Assembly (NCBI RefSeq): GCF_000020785.1
Contig: NC_011126.1
Location: 372,001-436,000, forward strand
Source: Hydrogenobaculum sp. Y04AAS1
GTDB taxonomy: Bacteria; Aquificota; Aquificia; Aquificales; Aquificaceae
DNA: 64,000 bases
Reading direction: 5' to 3'
Shown here: positions 1 through 7,934 of the stretch, piece after piece
How positions within the stretch are numbered: the first letter of the stretch is position 1
Layout of the letters: each line of letters opens with the position of its first letter
The notes under the pieces: generated by a model
Told to the model about the DNA's origin: nothing
What the model saw: the letters and a program-made list of their open reading frames with translations, nothing else
Database searches by the model: none
Made by a program: the position numbers and the translations under genes

Positions 1-1154
1 TGTCCTGCGGCTTCTTCATAGCCTGTGGTGCCGTTGAAGTTTCCAGCGTGGAACAGTCCATTAATCTTCTTAGTTTCAAGCGTTGGATATAGCTCCAAAG
101 GATCCACTATATCGTATTCTATGGCGTAAGCTGGTCTTATAAGCACTACGTTTTCAAGCCCTTTTATAGTCCTATACATCTCTTGCTGTATGTCTTCTGG
201 TAAGGATGTAGAAAGCCCGTTTGGGTATATTTCTATTGTATCTTCTCCTTCTGGTTCTAAAAATATCTGATGTTGGGCTTTTGATTCAAACTTTACAACC
301 TTATCTTCTATAGATGGGCAATATCTAGGACCAACACCTTTTATAAGACCACCGTAAAGAGCCGTTCTGTGTAGATTTTTTCTTATTATCTCATGGGTTT
401 TTGGGTTTGTATAGGTAATATAGCAATTTATTTGCTTTTTATTTGGCTCAAACCAATAGCTTCCTCTTGGGTCTGAAAACAATGAAAATTTGGGTGCTGG
501 TTCATCTCCTGGCGCCGGTTCTAGCTCATCAAAATTTATTGTTCTTTTATCAAGTCTTGCAGGTGTCCCTGTTTTAAACCTTTTTAGCGTAAATCCAAAT
601 CTTTTATAAAACTCATCAAGCGTCGTAGATGGTGGTTCCCAAGCTCTACCGCCTGGGAAAACTTTATCACCTATAAATATCTTTCCGTTTAAAAATGTGC
701 CTGTGGTTACCACTACAGCTTTACACTGATATTCTATGCCAAGTTTTGTTTTTACTCCAATTACTTCATTATCTTTTACAAGTATATCTATTACTTCATC
801 TTGTACAAGGTATAAGTTTGGTATGTTCATAAGGGCTTTTTTCATATATTCTTTGTATTTTAGCTTGTCTGCTTGAGCTCTTGGTGCCCATACAGCTTCA
901 CCTTTTCTTCTGTTTAGCATCTTAAATTGTATACCTGTAGCGTCTATGGCTTTTGCCATTTCACCGCCTAGTATATCTATCTCTCTTACTACGATGCTTT
1001 TTGCTATACCACCTATGGCTGGGTTGCAAGACATCTGTCCTATGTTATCTATGTTTATTGTAAAAAGCCCAACACTATCGCATAGCTTTGAAGCGGCTAT
1101 AGCTGCTTCTATACCGGCATGTCCTGCCCCTACAACTACCACATCAAATTTCAT
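1..1154 (-). CDS. mnmG: tRNA uridine-5-carboxymethylaminomethyl modification enzyme MnmG (partial, C-terminus beyond window)
   Basis: FAD-dependent subunit of the MnmE-MnmG complex, which installs cmnm5 groups on wobble uridine U34 of tRNAs in the cytoplasm. Translating the minus strand from the ATG at 1154 gives a dinucleotide-binding GAGHAG motif at residues 9-14 and the family motif SCNPAIGG at 42-49. The frame stays open to the window edge (about 384 residues), so the C-terminal part, which contacts MnmE, is not visible. It begins 5 nt after the stop of the thioredoxin-like gene and probably shares that transcript. A stand-alone MnmC2 at 44.5-45.4 kb acts later in the same U34 pathway. 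Confidence 0.95.
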   Translation of the reverse strand, partial: MKFDVVVVGAGHAGIEAAIAASKLCDSVGLFTINIDNIGQMSCNPAIGGIAKSIVVREIDILGGEMAKAIDATGIQFKMLNRRKGEAVWAPRAQADKLKYKEYMKKALMNIPNLYLVQDEVIDILVKDNEVIGVKTKLGIEYQCKAVVVTTGTFLNGKIFIGDKVFPGGRAWEPPSTTLDEFYKRFGFTLKRFKTGTPARLDKRTINFDELEPAPGDEPAPKFSLFSDPRGSYWFEPNKKQINCYITYTNPKTHEIIRKNLHRTALYGGLIKGVGPRYCPSIEDKVVKFESKAQHQIFLEPEGEDTIEIYPNGLSTSLPEDIQQEMYRTIKGLENVVLIRPAYAIEYDIVDPLELYPTLETKKINGLFHAGNFNGTTGYEEAAG

Positions 1155-1159
1155 ATATT

Positions 1160-1687
1160 TTAAGATAAACAGTGGTTGGCTTTTATGTATGAGTTTATAT
1201 CTTCTTTTTTATAGCTTTTAGTAGTGATAAAGTTTATAACACAGGCCATTGTCTTTGGTTTTACATAGCCAGGTACATTTAATATAACCTTACCTTCTTT
1301 GTTTAAGAAAAATATATTTGGATAAGCGTTTACTCCAAGGTCAGCGGTTATATCTTCTCCAGTGCCAATAAGTTTATGGTTGTTTATAACTAGTTTGTAA
1401 AGTTTTGAAGTATCATCTGCCAAAACTGATGCTACTTCAACGTTTTTTAAAGCTTTTATAAGCTCTTGGTTTGTGGTGATATCGTGTTGGAGTTTATGAC
1501 AGTATGGACAATCGCTACTTTCTATTATAAGCATCTCATAGTCTTTTGAAGGTATCAAACTCACTATTGGTACATTTTTGCTGGAGTTTGATTTTAGATA
1601 TTCATTTACGCCGTTTTGCTTAGAGCAAGAATTTATTAAAAGCCCTATACCTATGATAAAAAGAGATGTTTTTAAAAACTTTCTCAT
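1160..1687 (-). CDS. Thioredoxin-fold lipoprotein (SoxW/DsbE-like)
   Basis: Probable periplasmic thiol-disulfide protein of 175 residues. I chose the ATG at 1687, not the longer open frame from 1768, because it gives a classic signal: Lys/Arg-rich start, hydrophobic stretch 8-18, then a lipobox-like I-N-S-C with Cys21. The redox motif CPYC is at 60-63, and the segment GVNAYPNIFFL carries the likely cis-proline of the fold. The start overlaps the stop of the aminotransferase gene (ATGA), implying translational coupling. Sox-system thioredoxins (SoxW) have a similar DCPYC motif, but no other sox gene is in the window, so the substrate is unknown. Confidence 0.75.
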   Translation of the reverse strand: MRKFLKTSLFIIGIGLLINSCSKQNGVNEYLKSNSSKNVPIVSLIPSKDYEMLIIESSDCPYCHKLQHDITTNQELIKALKNVEVASVLADDTSKLYKLVINNHKLIGTGEDITADLGVNAYPNIFFLNKEGKVILNVPGYVKPKTMACVINFITTKSYKKEDINSYIKANHCLS

Positions 1688-2856
1688 AAACTTCTTAAAG
1701 CCTCGTTTATACGTTTTACACCTTCTGATAAGGTGTCTTCTGATACGCAGTAAGATAGCCTTGCCCAAAAGTCTTTTCCAAAGGAAGAACCAGGCACTAA
1801 AGCTACGTTACCTTTTTCTAAAATATAAGAGCTCATTTCTATATCGTCTTTGAAATTGTTTTTATACTTTGTTAAATCTATAAACATATAAAAAGCGCCC
1901 TTTGGTTTTGAATAAGGTATATGATAGTTTTCTAAAATACTTATAAGATGTGCTCTTCTTTTTGAAAACGTATTTTTCATATTTTCTATAAAAGCTTTTG
2001 AATTGTCGTTTTTCAAAGCTTCTAAAGCACCCCATTGGGCAAAGCTTGTGACGTTTGATACACTTTGACTGTTTAAATCAGCTATGATTTTTGCATAAGA
2101 AGAAGGGCAAGCTACATATCCTACTCTCCAGCCTGTCATGGAAAAGGTTTTGGAAAAAGCGTTTACTGTAAACGTTATTTGTCTTGCTTCTTTGCTAAAA
2201 GACGCTGGACTTACCATATAAGCCCCGTCGTATACAAAGTGTTCATAACATTCATCGGATATAATAAATATATTCCTTTCTATGCAAAATTCCACAATCT
2301 TTTGAAGGTTTTCTTCTGATATAACAGCACCTGTGGGGTTTGAGGGTGAGTTTATTATAACGGCTTTGGTTCTTGGACTTACGTATCTTTTTAGTATGTC
2401 AAGCGTTAGTTCAAAATTGTTATCCTCTTGAAGCTCTGCAAACACAGGTATTCCACCGAATAGCCTTATCTGTTCTGGATATGTTACCCAATAAGGTGAA
2501 GGTACGATAACCTCATCTCCTTCGTTTAATATAGCCATAAATATAAGAAATAAAACCATCTTAGCTCCAGTGGATACCACTATCTCAGAAGGGCTATACG
2601 CCACGTTGTTTTCGTTTTTTAGTTTTTGTGATAGTGCTTCTCTTAAAAGCGGAATACCAGAGGATGGTGTATATTTGGTTTTACCTTCTTTTAGAGCTTT
2701 TATGCAAGCTTCTTTGACAAAATCAGGTGTATCTATATCTGGTTCACCTGCTCCAAAGCTTATTATATCTATACCTTTTGCTTTTAGCTCGTTAGCTTTA
2801 GCGCTAACTGCCAAAGTGGGCGACGGTTTTAATGTTTCAACTCTATCTGCAAGCAT
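1684..2856 (-). CDS. aspC: Aspartate aminotransferase, class I (PLP-dependent)
   Basis: Transfers the amino group between aspartate and 2-oxoglutarate; cytosolic, fold-type I PLP enzyme of 390 residues. Family signatures are visible: NSPSNPTGAV, DECYEHFVYDG, and the PLP-lysine motif FSKTFSMTGWRVGY. The frame can be extended to a TTG at 2874, but the ATG at 2856 starts MLADRVETLKPSPTLAV, matching the usual N-terminus of thermophile AspATs. It lies 14 nt after the sfsA stop and overlaps the next gene by 4 bp. Prephenate aminotransferase activity, known for some close homologues, cannot be excluded from sequence alone. Confidence 0.88.
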   Translation of the reverse strand: MLADRVETLKPSPTLAVSAKANELKAKGIDIISFGAGEPDIDTPDFVKEACIKALKEGKTKYTPSSGIPLLREALSQKLKNENNVAYSPSEIVVSTGAKMVLFLIFMAILNEGDEVIVPSPYWVTYPEQIRLFGGIPVFAELQEDNNFELTLDILKRYVSPRTKAVIINSPSNPTGAVISEENLQKIVEFCIERNIFIISDECYEHFVYDGAYMVSPASFSKEARQITFTVNAFSKTFSMTGWRVGYVACPSSYAKIIADLNSQSVSNVTSFAQWGALEALKNDNSKAFIENMKNTFSKRRAHLISILENYHIPYSKPKGAFYMFIDLTKYKNNFKDDIEMSSYILEKGNVALVPGSSFGKDFWARLSYCVSEDTLSEGVKRINEALRSL

Positions 2857-2870
2857 AGAAATATTATAAA

Positions 2871-3536
2871 TCAAAAAACCTTTGGCATCTGGCCTTTTAT
2901 AAAAATTTCATTCTCTGAGGTATAACAATCAAAACAAAGTATGTCTAAACCCATTTCTTTGGCTTGTTTTAGAGCTTCTGAGAAGTTTGGATCTGTTTCT
3001 TCGTTTGGTTTGAAGGCTTTTGCATCTGGTCTTTGTACCACAAACACTATCATAGGTTTATATTCTTTTGTGATGTGTATATTTTTTAAAAGCTCAATAT
3101 GTTTTGTGCCACGCTCTGATGGCGCATCTGGAAACATGGCTATTTCATCTTTTACAAGGTTTACAGACTTTGTTTCTATGAGAACCTCGTTGTTTATTAG
3201 TATATCAAACTTATGATTATCACCATATTTTGGTTCTAGTTTTAGGCTTTTAATATCAAACAAATTCTCTTTTTTTATAAAATCCAAAAACAATTTAGGA
3301 GCCAGCAAAGAGTCGATATAAACCCAATGTCCGTGTTTGTTCACAGCCTTTAAATGCCAGTTGTATTTGCCACCTTCTTTTTTCTCCAAAAGACCCTTTG
3401 CTCCTTTTACCAAAAGCTCTGGAAGTCTTCCAGTGTTTCTAATATGAACAAGAATTTCTTTGTTGTCAACGATAACTTTTGCTACAAACCTGTTTAGTCT
3501 TTCTAAGACTATGCACTCTTTGAGGTCAAATTGCAT
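2871..3536 (-). CDS. sfsA: SfsA family protein (sugar fermentation stimulation protein homologue)
   Basis: 221 residues, the normal SfsA length. The N-terminal part (about 1-80) is the OB-like region with HIRNTGRLPELL; the C-terminal part has a PD-(D/E)XK-like core with KFDILINNEVLIETKSVNL, followed by FPDAPSERGTKHIELL, a family hallmark. In E. coli SfsA was reported to bind DNA and affect maltose metabolism; its biochemical role is unsettled, and the nuclease-like core suggests a nucleic-acid function. Its ATG (3536) lies inside the end of the upstream FliK-like frame (11 bp overlap), so the two are cotranscribed. Confidence 0.85.
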   Translation of the reverse strand: MQFDLKECIVLERLNRFVAKVIVDNKEILVHIRNTGRLPELLVKGAKGLLEKKEGGKYNWHLKAVNKHGHWVYIDSLLAPKLFLDFIKKENLFDIKSLKLEPKYGDNHKFDILINNEVLIETKSVNLVKDEIAMFPDAPSERGTKHIELLKNIHITKEYKPMIVFVVQRPDAKAFKPNEETDPNFSEALKQAKEMGLDILCFDCYTSENEIFIKGQMPKVF

Positions 3537-5571
3537 TTATAAATTCAAAGTCGCTTTCTTCAGAGCTTTGTTTTTTGTAATCTTCTTTATCGTCTTTGCC
3601 TTGTTCTTTGTCTTGCGAAAATCCCATTTGAGATTCTATGGTGGTGCCATTGATGGTTATATTTTCTACGCTAAAACCAAGGTTTTGTAGATTTTTAAGC
3701 AAATCTTTTATTTGAGAATCTTTGTATACAAGCTCTGTGTTTGTATTTATTGCTATAGATAAATTGTTGGCGTTAAATTTTATCTGAAGATCCGTCCCAT
3801 CGTCAAGTTGGATAGATACATTTTTCATCAAAACTGGATTTTTGGTTTCTTTCAATACAGTTTTTTCTACTTCTTTGAAAATTTTCTCAGTGTTTATACT
3901 GTTTGTTGTATTCTGTTGATTTGTTTGTATATTTTGCTGGTAGTTCGTGCTAAACCCTTCATTGTTGTCTTTGTTGTCTTTTTGTTTATCGTTTGTATTA
4001 AAAGCCTGAAAATCAAGACTTTCTTTCATAATATCTTTTATAGGGCTTGTAAAATCGTGAAGATTGTTTAAGCTTGTTTTCGGAAGTAGCTCTTTATCTA
4101 AATTTAAAGCGCTGACATTTTTTGCTATGTAATCTTTTATGTTTTTTTCATTTTCTTTATAATATGCTACGTTGGTTTCTTTAGGTGGTTGAATTTCATC
4201 TTTTTTTGTAAAGAGTTCTTGTTCTTCTACGTTTTTATAATAGCTTTTATTATCGGAAGTCTTAGTTTCTTCGTTAAGTGTAGTAAGGTTGTTGTCTTTA
4301 ATAGAAGCTATGTCTATTTGGTTGTTTTTTAATAGATCGTCTTTGCTAACCGACATATCTTTATCAGTTGGGGTGTTTTTGTTGTTGTCTGTGGTATCCT
4401 TATAAGATGTGATATCGTTTTTAATAGTGGTAGACTCGTTAGCTATATCAGAGCTGTATGGCGTGGTAGACTTATTAATTGTAGAAAACTCATTGTTTGT
4501 TTGGTTGGTATTAATTTCTTGCACCTGGTTTTTTGTATTTTCAGCATAAGTTTCTAATTGTTCATATTCTTTTATGGCTTGGTGGGGTTGGTTTGTATTG
4601 TTATTTATTTCTATATTTATCTCAACATTTTCAAATTTGTAAGTTATATTTTTAGTATCATCTAATTGTTCTGTTTTGGTTTGTTGATTTTCTAATTGTT
4701 TGTCAGTGTTTACCTGTGTGTCTTTGGATATGATTTTATCTGATGGTATATCGCTTTCTTCTAAAGTTTTTATATTGTTGGGTACATATACATTTATTTT
4801 GATATCTTCAAGTGGTTTGGTTTGGAGCGATAGGTTATTTAAGTTTGGTTTTTGGGCTTTTAGAGAGATTAACGTTTCTGATGTGTTTTCTTTTTCTAGT
4901 ATTAAGCTAAAAGATAAAGAGGATATATGAGATGATATATCTTTTTGTGAGAGTATGTGTTTGTCAAGGTTTGATAATATAGAATCTAAGAAGTTTGAGG
5001 CGTTTTTTGAAGTTGTGATAATTTCTTCGCGTATTGATATGGATAGGAGAAATGTTTCGTTTGATTTATGATTTTGTATATTTTTTATGATATTTTCTAT
5101 CGAGTTTGTATCAAAATTTGGGTTTATATCTTTTGAGAGTTTTTCTATGTCTTTTAACAAATTTACTGCAAAATTTTCGGCATTATCATATAATTTTATT
5201 AGAATATCTTCGGTACCTTGGTTTTTGTTTAGAGATGTATTGTTAGATAATGTATTGGTTATATTTTTAAAGAAATTAAAAATATCTTGGAATATGTCAC
5301 TTAAATCTTTTAAGACTTTATCTTTGTCAAGATTATCTTTGTTCAAATGCTTTTTGTTGGCAAGGCTATCCAATATATCTTTAAAATCTGAAGACTGAGG
5401 CAGAACGCTATTAGCTTGTTTCTGAGTTAAGGAAGAGCTAGAGGCACTTATTAGATCTGATAACAGCTTACAGCGCACTGTATTGTTTTGCGTTGTATCT
5501 TCTGGTGTTTTTGGAATTGGTATATCTATTTTGCTTATTAACTTGCCTAAACCTTCCAAAACATTTAGCAT
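3526..5571 (-). CDS. Long Asn/Lys/Thr-rich protein with FliK-like C-terminus
   Basis: 681 residues from the ATG at 5571; the frame extends to 5619 but that region holds the promoter-like box. Most of the protein is hydrophilic, low-complexity and rich in N, K, T, D and Q, like the disordered middle of secreted flagellar hook-length proteins. The C-terminal 120 residues contain a compact block (VSIQLDDGTDLQIKF, ELVYKDSQIKDLLKNLQNLG, VENITING) resembling the FliK/Flg_hook C-terminal domain, which signals the export-specificity switch. No other flagellar gene is in the window, so the assignment rests on composition and this block. A secreted or surface protein of other function is possible. Confidence 0.5.
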   Translation of the reverse strand: MLNVLEGLGKLISKIDIPIPKTPEDTTQNNTVRCKLLSDLISASSSSLTQKQANSVLPQSSDFKDILDSLANKKHLNKDNLDKDKVLKDLSDIFQDIFNFFKNITNTLSNNTSLNKNQGTEDILIKLYDNAENFAVNLLKDIEKLSKDINPNFDTNSIENIIKNIQNHKSNETFLLSISIREEIITTSKNASNFLDSILSNLDKHILSQKDISSHISSLSFSLILEKENTSETLISLKAQKPNLNNLSLQTKPLEDIKINVYVPNNIKTLEESDIPSDKIISKDTQVNTDKQLENQQTKTEQLDDTKNITYKFENVEINIEINNNTNQPHQAIKEYEQLETYAENTKNQVQEINTNQTNNEFSTINKSTTPYSSDIANESTTIKNDITSYKDTTDNNKNTPTDKDMSVSKDDLLKNNQIDIASIKDNNLTTLNEETKTSDNKSYYKNVEEQELFTKKDEIQPPKETNVAYYKENEKNIKDYIAKNVSALNLDKELLPKTSLNNLHDFTSPIKDIMKESLDFQAFNTNDKQKDNKDNNEGFSTNYQQNIQTNQQNTTNSINTEKIFKEVEKTVLKETKNPVLMKNVSIQLDDGTDLQIKFNANNLSIAINTNTELVYKDSQIKDLLKNLQNLGFSVENITINGTTIESQMGFSQDKEQGKDDKEDYKKQSSEESDFEFINAI

Positions 5572-5626
5572 ATCATAAATATAATAATTCAAAAACAATA
5601 GCTTATGATATATAATCATATATATG
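5569..5626. promoter_or_regulatory. Divergent leaderless-type promoter region
   Basis: On the plus strand TATAAT (5611-5616) ends 7 nt before the ATG at 5624. On the minus strand TATATT (5583-5578) ends 6 nt before the ATG at 5571. Neither gene has a Shine-Dalgarno sequence. The geometry places both transcription starts at or next to the start codons. Confidence 0.6.
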
Positions 5627-6676
5627 ATGAAAATAGCTCATGTTATAAATACTTTAGCAGGTGCAGGCGCTGAAAGGGTCGCTTTAGATGTTTTTGATTG
5701 TTTAAAAGGATATGATCAAGAGTTTATAGTGGCTAAAAACATCATAGATTATGAAATAGATTTTAGACCTAAGATATTGTTTAATATTAAAAAGAAGCCC
5801 TTTTATATACCAGCTTTTATATATGAGAAAATCCTTCTTAATAAGCTATCCAAGGCTTTAAAAGATTTTGATGTGATAATATCCCATCTAAGGGATATGA
5901 ATACAAGGCTTTGCCTTCTTAAGAGTAAAAATCTTATAAAAGCAAAGCTTATAATAGTAGAGCATGTACCAAAAGAGCTTTACTCTAAAAAAGAGATAAA
6001 GTATATAAAAAGTCTTTATAAATATGCAGATATAGGAGTGGGTGTATCAGAAAAGGTTGTTAAGGATTTGGAAGAATACGGAGTTAAAAAGACAGTTCTT
6101 ATAGAAAACGCGATAGATCACGATAAGATAAAAACGCTATCTTTAGAAGAAGATATAACCTTTGATAAATTTAGTTTTTTAAGCGTTGGTAGGCTAAGCG
6201 AGGATAAAGATTATTCCACACTTTTAAAGGCTTTTAAAATAGCAAATGTAGATGCACATCTTTTTATAATAGGAGAGGGTTCTAAAAAACAAGAGCTTTT
6301 AAATCTTTCTAAAAGCTTAAAAATAGAAGATAAGGTTAAGTTTTTGGGTTTTAAGAAAAACCCATTTCCATATGTAAGAGCTTGTGATGTGTTTGTTAGT
6401 TCTTCAAAAAGAGAGTCTTTTTCCATGGTGGTGTTAGAAGCAATGGGTCTTGGTAAAGCAGTTATATGTACAGATGTGGTGCCCTTTGCCAAAGATGGTT
6501 TTAACGCTTTGGTGGTGCCAAAAGAAGATGAAGAAGCTCTTTCAAAAGCCCTTATAAAAATTTACCAAGATAAGAATTTAAGAGATGGCTTATCTCAAAA
6601 TGCCTTTTTGTTTTCACAATCTTATTCCAAATCTTATTTTTGCGGGAAATATAAAAATATCATTACTATGCTATAA
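5624..6676 (+). CDS. Glycosyltransferase family 4-like protein
   Basis: Probable cytoplasmic or membrane-associated GT-B retaining glycosyltransferase, 350 residues. The N-terminal Rossmann half opens with the loop NTLAGAGAERVALDVF. The C-terminal donor-binding half has SVGRLSEDKDYSTLLKAF, the linker LGFKKNPFPYVRACDVFVSSS and the E-x7-E motif region RESFSMVVLEAMGLGKAVI. The acceptor is not evident; LPS or polysaccharide synthesis is likely given plsC next door and lptD nearby. ATG at 5624 or 5627; the former fits the upstream -10 box. Its stop codon lies within the TATAAT box in front of plsC. Confidence 0.82.
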   Translation: MMKIAHVINTLAGAGAERVALDVFDCLKGYDQEFIVAKNIIDYEIDFRPKILFNIKKKPFYIPAFIYEKILLNKLSKALKDFDVIISHLRDMNTRLCLLKSKNLIKAKLIIVEHVPKELYSKKEIKYIKSLYKYADIGVGVSEKVVKDLEEYGVKKTVLIENAIDHDKIKTLSLEEDITFDKFSFLSVGRLSEDKDYSTLLKAFKIANVDAHLFIIGEGSKKQELLNLSKSLKIEDKVKFLGFKKNPFPYVRACDVFVSSSKRESFSMVVLEAMGLGKAVICTDVVPFAKDGFNALVVPKEDEEALSKALIKIYQDKNLRDGLSQNAFLFSQSYSKSYFCGKYKNIITML

Positions 6677-6685
6677 TACTCTAAG

Positions 6686-7327
6686 ATGGAATGCCCAGAT
6701 ACAACGCTTGGGAAATATGTGATAAAACCTCTTTGGTTTGGTATAAGAGGTATTTTTAGAAGTGTATTTAAGATTAGGGCTTTTAACATAGAAAATATAG
6801 AAGGGCTTGAAGGGGTTATTTTTGCATCAAACCACAGATCTCATTTAGATCCACCAGTGTTAAACGCTTTGGTAAAAGAACCTCTTTATTTTATCGCCAA
6901 GAAGGAGCTTTTTGAAGCACCTGTCATAGGATTTTTATACAACCATATGAGGGCTATACCAGTCCAAAGAGGTTCTGGAGATTTTGGAGCTATTGAAAAG
7001 GCTATAGAGCTTTTAAATATCGGTTGTAATGTTTGCATATTTCCAGAGGGAAGAAGAGCGCCAGCTGGGGAGTTTTTAAAACCAAAAACTGGTGTTGGTA
7101 TAATGGTTGTAAAAACCAAAAAACCAGTGATACCAATATACATTGAAAATACGGATGTAAATTTTCCTATAGGAGCAAAGTATCCAGTGCCAAAAGAGCC
7201 TATAAACGTATACTTTGGAAAGCCCATTCATTTTGGAGATTTAGAAGATAACATTCAAAGCTACAAACTTGTGGCAAACACCATAATGGAGCACATCAAA
7301 GAACTTGCCTACAATAAACCTACTTGA
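6686..7327 (+). CDS. plsC: 1-acyl-sn-glycerol-3-phosphate acyltransferase
   Basis: Acylates lysophosphatidic acid to phosphatidic acid at the inner membrane. The 213-residue protein has the acyltransferase motif I NHRSHLDPP, motif II/III segments AIPVQRGSG and FPEGRRAP, and motif IV VIPIYIENT, in the expected order. The usual LPLAT length is 200-250. A TATAAT (6672-6677) overlapping the stop of the glycosyltransferase lies 8 nt before the ATG, so it may have its own leaderless transcript in addition to readthrough. Its 3' end overlaps the convergent TRIC-like gene by 8 bp. Confidence 0.9.
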   Translation: MECPDTTLGKYVIKPLWFGIRGIFRSVFKIRAFNIENIEGLEGVIFASNHRSHLDPPVLNALVKEPLYFIAKKELFEAPVIGFLYNHMRAIPVQRGSGDFGAIEKAIELLNIGCNVCIFPEGRRAPAGEFLKPKTGVGIMVVKTKKPVIPIYIENTDVNFPIGAKYPVPKEPINVYFGKPIHFGDLEDNIQSYKLVANTIMEHIKELAYNKPT

Positions 7328-7934
7328 ATTTAGGAAGTTTCCATTTTAACATTATAGCCAACATCCTTATTGAAAAAACCGATATTACACAAAAAGATGC
7401 CGCAAGCGTTATGTTTTTGAAAAACATCGTTGTAATATAAAAAATAACGGCACCTATGATGCTACAACTAGCGTAAAAGTCATCTTTTAAAACAGATGGT
7501 ATCTTTCCAAGAAGTATATCGCTTATGACTCCACCACCTACTCCCGTCAGAGTAGCCAGTATGACAATTCCAAATACGTTTACGCCTGCCTTATAAGCTA
7601 TCATGGCGCCTGTAGTGCTGAAAGCCGATAATCCTACAGCATCTGGTATCAGTATGAGCATCGAGCTTTCAATACCTTCGAACTTGTAAAGAGATATCCC
7701 TATCAAAAGCCCTAAAATGGCAAATATCATATTTTCTTTAGATTTAAAAGCTATTGGAATAGTATTTATTATGACATCTCTTAGTATACCACCCCCAAGG
7801 GCTGTGGTTATAGCTAAAACCGTTATACCAAGAAGATCTAAATCCTCTTTTATGGCTTTTAAAGCACCAGATATCGAAAAGGCTACTATACCAACCAAGT
7901 TTATAAAAGAAAAAACTGACCAAAAGTCAATCAT
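7320..7934 (-). CDS. TRIC/YadS (UPF0126) family membrane protein
   Basis: 204-residue inner-membrane protein with about seven hydrophobic segments arranged as two similar halves. Each half carries the family glycine motif (FSISGALKAIKE with TALGGGILRDVI; FSTTGAMIAYKAG with TGVGGGVISDIL), the duplicated UPF0126 pattern. Prokaryotic TRIC homologues form trimeric cation channels; some relatives have been proposed to move glycine. The ATG at 7934 overlaps the trmFO stop by 8 bp, so the two are cotranscribed although functionally unrelated. Confidence 0.85.
   Translation of the reverse strand: MIDFWSVFSFINLVGIVAFSISGALKAIKEDLDLLGITVLAITTALGGGILRDVIINTIPIAFKSKENMIFAILGLLIGISLYKFEGIESSMLILIPDAVGLSAFSTTGAMIAYKAGVNVFGIVILATLTGVGGGVISDILLGKIPSVLKDDFYASCSIIGAVIFYITTMFFKNITLAASFCVISVFSIRMLAIMLKWKLPKFK

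Noticed and set aside
946-1221. Plus-strand frame opposite mnmG
   Set aside because: Lies opposite a conserved MnmG region and has no recognisable motif or ribosome-binding site.
3808-5398. Several plus-strand frames opposite the FliK-like gene
   Set aside because: Their Phe/Ser-rich composition mirrors the Asn/Lys-rich codons of the minus-strand gene; no start signals or domains.
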